From Pythium myriotylum (lineage: Eukaryota > Oomycota > Peronosporomycetes > Pythiales > Pythiaceae), in NCBI GenBank assembly GCA_023091665.1, contig JALJCQ010000014.1, positions 310,001 through 374,000 of the forward strand: 64,000 bases of DNA. Reading direction: 5' to 3'. A program made the position numbers and the translations under genes. Under the pieces are notes generated by a model. That model saw nothing but the letters and a program-made list of their open reading frames with translations, was not told the origin of the DNA and did not search any database. Positions 60,801 to 64,000 of this stretch are shown in pieces (position 1 is the first letter of the stretch; every line of letters begins with the position of its first letter).

Positions 60801-62413
60801 TAGCTCGTGATTGAGCATCCTGCACTCCTCATCGCGTTGGTGAAGCACCTTGTCCATCGCTCGCAATTCGCGGTGAAGAGCTGCATTCTTCTCGCTCTCC
60901 ATGGTCCGGGTTTGGTCGGCTTGATGAAGTGTCTCGCGCAGCACTTCCAGTTCCCTGCTTTGGATCTCCAATCGAGAGTTCGCATCCGCTAGCATCTGCT
61001 GTGTCTTACTGTAACTTGAACTGACTTCTTTGGCCTTTGCCTCCGAACGTTCGAGATCCGTCGTTAGGACGCGGTTGTGGGAGTTAGCATTGGACAGAGC
61101 GTTTGTAAATGACACCTTGTCGTAGTGCGTTGCCCGTAGAGCATCTTCAAGGCGTTCATTCTGTTCCGTCAGCGTCTTGACTTGGTCCCTCAAAGCCTGT
61201 GTTTCCCCTCTTTCACTGATTCCGGAGGCCTCAAGTGCCTCGATCTCTGCCTGTTGTGATACATTATGATCCTGACGACGAGTAGAGCGTTCTAATCGAA
61301 CATTATCCTCTTCGAGCACCAGGTACCGGGAGCGCAAAGTATTCAGCTCTTGCTGAATTTTCTCGTTCTCCGATTCTGCTTGACGCAACTTTTGCTCCAG
61401 GGTCATGTTTCTTCGCAGTTGGTCGTTGACACTCTTCAGTCGACTCTCATACTTTGCAACCTGGCTATTGAGCAGGTCCACTTGTGCACTCAGCTGCTCA
61501 ATCTGGAGCTCTGTAGTCTCTTCATCGATACTCACGCCACTGCGCTGGAACGCGTTCGTCCCACTCCTCGTAGACGAGGACGCACCTTGCCCACTAGCGC
61601 GGTCCACCGTGAGTTTCGAGAGCCGCTCAATCTCTTGCTCTCGATTCTTCAGTTTCTCAGCGAGCGACTCGCGCGTCTGCTTGGTCGCCGCTAGCTCCTT
61701 CGTGACGGCGTCCAATTGGCTCTGCAGTTGCGTGATGATCGTCGCGTCCTCAATCGCCGACTTTTCCATGAGACTAGTGTTAAGCTGACCAGCGCGCGGT
61801 GTTGTGGCTGCCGATTGCGACTGCGAGAGCCGGTGTCCTCGCATCTCGATCGCTGGCTGCGGGCCGGTACCGACCGCCAAAAGTCGCTCCAGCTGCGCGT
61901 GAAGCTTCGCGACTTCGAGGTCCTTCTGGACCAGCGCTTGCGCCTTCTGCTTGCCGACGAACTGCAGCCTCGCGATCTCGTCTTTGAGCTGCTCGACCTC
62001 GAGCTCGCATTTCCTCTCGCGCTCGCTCACCGACTCTTCCTGGTGGATGATCTCCAAATGCAACTACCCAACCACAACAAAACGACCATCAGCACAAAAA
62101 CCACCACACCTTGCTCAGCGAAACGCACGCTGTTGTTCTCGCGCGTGAGCTTGGCGTTCTCCTTGCGCAGCGGCAAAATGATCTGCGAGAGCTCGATGGC
62201 TTCACGCTGCGCGCGCTCGAGGTCGCGCTCGAGCGCCTCACTCTTCTCGCTCGCGCGCACGACGTCGCTGAGCAGCCGCTTGACGAGCGGCACGCTGTCG
62301 ACGCCCACGGGGTCCGTGTACTGGAGAGCGCGCAGCCGCGCTTGGAGCTCGCCGTACGCGCGCATGTCGACCGCCGCCGTCACGTCTTCGCCGAAAGACG
62401 GCAGATTCGCCAT
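57869..62413 (-). CDS. CEP135: CEP135/BLD10 centriole cartwheel protein
   Basis: Exons 62129-62413, 58260-62063, 58136-58201 and 57869-58072; introns of 65, 58 and 63 nt, all phase 0; 1452 residues. The N-terminus matches the conserved head of CEP135/BLD10: YGELQARLRALQYTDPVGVD, SVPLVKRLLSDVV and ILPLRKENAKLTRENNS, continuing across intron 1 as LHLEIIHQEE. The rest is an almost uninterrupted coiled coil rich in Glu, Gln, Leu and Lys, ending in a Ser-rich disordered tail. The protein links cartwheel spokes to triplet microtubules in centrioles and basal bodies, so its presence implies flagellate zoospores. The donor for intron 1 (GTGCGT) is chosen because it joins ENNS to LHLE as in other CEP135 proteins. 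Confidence 0.88.
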
Positions 62414-62729
62414 CGCGCTGTCGATCGCAACGCCTCTCGCGCTGCGCTGCGCTCTCCAGAAGCCGAGATCTCGCGCACGCGCAGCGACCTCCAGGCGCGT
62501 TTAAGCTTGTGGTTTTGAATTGATGAAAAAAGCGCGGAAACATGCTCTCGCTTAAAACCGTCAACTTTGTGGATAGTGTTGTGCAAAAGTAAAAATGGGT
62601 GTGCAGTACAGTACTGTCACCGTAAAGTGCGTACTATACAGTATACGAACGTACTTAGTAGAGATTATGCGGTGCGTGCTGGGTTTGCTCGGTCCCCCCA
62701 AGCGTCACTTCGTGCCTGCCGACGGCAAC
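62414..62729. promoter_or_regulatory. Head-to-head promoter region of CEP135 and the SAMHD1-like gene
   Basis: The two ATGs are 316 bp apart and diverge. No initiator box of the canonical form was found. A shared bidirectional promoter is inferred from spacing only. Confidence 0.4.
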
Positions 62730-64000
62730 ATGAAGCGACAGAAGCAAGAGTCGATCCGCGCGACGTTCTCGCGGCCGCAAAAGCCGCTCGTGAAGCGAAT
62801 TAAGGCGACGCACCGCGAGCGAGAGCCGTCTGCGACATGTGCGCGCGATCTCCGCGCGATCGGCGCGCTGGAAGCCGAGCATTCCGCGACGCAAGACGAC
62901 CAGGACGCCGATCTGGACGCCGACGGTAGTGTGACCGATCGCGACCTCGCGTCGTCCCAGGAGGACGCTTTTGCGAGCTTGTCACGAGAGAGAACTGACC
63001 GCGTCGCGAACGCAGTGGTGCCAGTGGACCAAGTGTCGCAGGAGTCGACGGCGTCGCTCGTGGCGGCCGACATGCTGCTCCACAAGACCAAAGACGTACG
63101 CGACGGGGGTTTTGCTGCTTGGAGCGGATGTTGCGCTAGGTGAACTCACGTGGTGTCGACTGTGGTCGAGTAGGTCAAGGATAGCGTGCACGGAATCATC
63201 TCGTTCGAGTCGATTTGTTGGCGCATCATCGACACCCTCGAGGTAGGAGTTGCATGCCGTATGGAGAGAGAAATGCGGTGTTCATGTGGTGTGTGTGTGT
63301 GTGTGTGTCAGTTCCAACGCCTTCGCAACCTACATCAGCTTGGGACAGCAGCGAGTGTGTACATTGGAGCGACGCATACGAGGTTTGAACACTCTTTGGG
63401 CGTCGCGTACCTTGCCGAGAAGATGGTCAACAGCATTCGTGAGCACCAGCCGTATCTCCGAATCTCGGATCGAGATGTGCTGTGTATCAAGATTGCCGGT
63501 CTTTGCCATGACCTGGGCCATGGGCCGTTCAGCCACGTCTTCGATGGGATCTATATGAAGCAACTGCGTCGTCGCGGCCTAGTCGACGAGACGTTCAAGT
63601 GGACGCATGAACAAGGCTCGCTCGATATGTTTGACCACTTGCTGCAAGCCAACCAAATCGATGTATCGCAGTACGGACTGGAAAAAATTGACGTTGTCTT
63701 CATCAAGGAGCTGATATACGGCGGGCCGCTCCCCGGGTGCTCTGAACTACGGGGTCGTACGCGGCGAGACCAGAAGTTCTTGTACGACTTCGTCAACAAC
63801 GCCAAGAGCGGGCTTGACGTTGACAAGCTGGATTACTTCATGCGCGACGCACGACAGACAGGGGCAAAGGCCTCATGTGATGTGGACATCCTCATCCGAA
63901 ATGCGCGTGTCTTGGTAGATCGAGACGATCCGGCGGAGGGACTGTCGATCTGCTTCCCAGAGAAGCTGGCTGGCCAAGTGATGCAGGCCTTCCGCACACG
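62730..64000 (+). CDS. SAMHD1: SAMHD1-like HD-domain dNTP triphosphohydrolase (3' end outside window)
   Basis: Exons 62730-63095, 63174-63242 and 63312 to beyond 64000; introns of 78 and 69 nt, phase 0. The N-terminal 120 residues are charged and disordered, with no SAM domain. The HD core then follows: VKDSVHGIISF, FQRLRNLHQLG, THTRFEHSLGV (H172), GLCHDLGHGPFSH (H211, D212) and VDKLDYFMRDARQ, i.e. the four metal ligands of the family. SAMHD1-type enzymes convert dNTPs to nucleosides plus triphosphate and control the dNTP pool. I start at the ATG at 62730 (MKRQKQESIRATF); an in-frame ATG at 62595 would add a non-protein-like 45 residues. Intron 2 contains a GT repeat next to its acceptor. Confidence 0.85.
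63289..63308 (+). repeat. GT microsatellite in intron 2 of the SAMHD1-like gene
   Basis: About ten GT units forming the polypyrimidine-poor 3' end of the intron, directly before the CAG acceptor. Confidence 0.85.

Noticed and set aside
62595..62729. 45-residue N-terminal extension of the SAMHD1-like protein
   Set aside because: It has an ATG but reads as non-protein-like sequence; the downstream ATG opens a charged, plausible N-terminus. Not fully excluded.
1..64000. CRISPR arrays, bacterial operons, integrated viral genes
   Set aside because: No regularly spaced repeats, no Shine-Dalgarno organisation and no viral hallmark proteins were seen; introns and gene content are eukaryotic.

Overview
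The window is nuclear DNA of an oomycete (stramenopile water mould; Pythium/Phytophthora-like lineage is the best guess). The evidence is mutually consistent. Genes are dense and carry short introns (about 58-83 nt, GT-AG with GTACGT/GTGAGT/GTGCGT donors). Several genes have the oomycete initiator box (GCTCATTYYNCA) 15-105 nt upstream of the ATG. The gene content includes a folate/biopterin transporter, a Crinkler-like protein, LRR receptor kinases, a TKL kinase and a BLD10/CEP135 homologue, which implies a centriole and hence zoospores. No organelle, bacterial or viral features were found.

Layout. 1-5 kb: secreted PI-PLC-X protein, a broken small ORF, an oomycete-specific protein and a dead pogo/Tc5-like DNA transposon with TA-flanked inverted ends. 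5-11 kb: membrane-anchored SGNH esterase, a large LRR protein and a Crinkler-like gene interrupted by one in-frame TAG. 11-16 kb: repeats, a folate/biopterin transporter and a 5'-truncated LINE reverse transcriptase. 16.8-18.5 kb: an unusual cytidine-deaminase fusion. 19.2-26.7 kb: a large inverted duplication. Its outer genes are two HECT ubiquitin ligases sharing a 1711-bp tract that is almost base-identical; its inner genes are two clearly diverged LURP-one-like proteins. Perfect 31-bp hairpins lie near it. 26.7-33.2 kb: an EGF-like surface protein, transposon debris and a three-exon ankyrin protein. 34-43.2 kb: a giant four-repeat cyclic-nucleotide-gated-type channel next to a Kv-type potassium channel. 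44.4-53.0 kb: a tandem cluster of three LRR receptor-like genes in which almost every LRR has its own phase-2 exon; the first two have pseudokinase domains and the third an intact kinase. 53.2-55.1 kb: a divergent ER Hsp70 ending in HDEL. 55.3-57.7 kb: a multi-pass membrane LRR protein. 57.9-64 kb: CEP135/BLD10, head-to-head with a SAMHD1-like dNTPase cut by the window end.

The strongest candidates for something undescribed are the receptor cluster (two pseudokinase receptors beside one active kinase), the four-repeat CNBD channel with no potassium-type filter, the inverted duplication with a sharply bounded homogenised tract, and the deaminase fusion. Exon boundaries below were derived by hand from splice consensus, reading phase and paralogue comparison. 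Functions are inferred from motifs, since no database search was possible.
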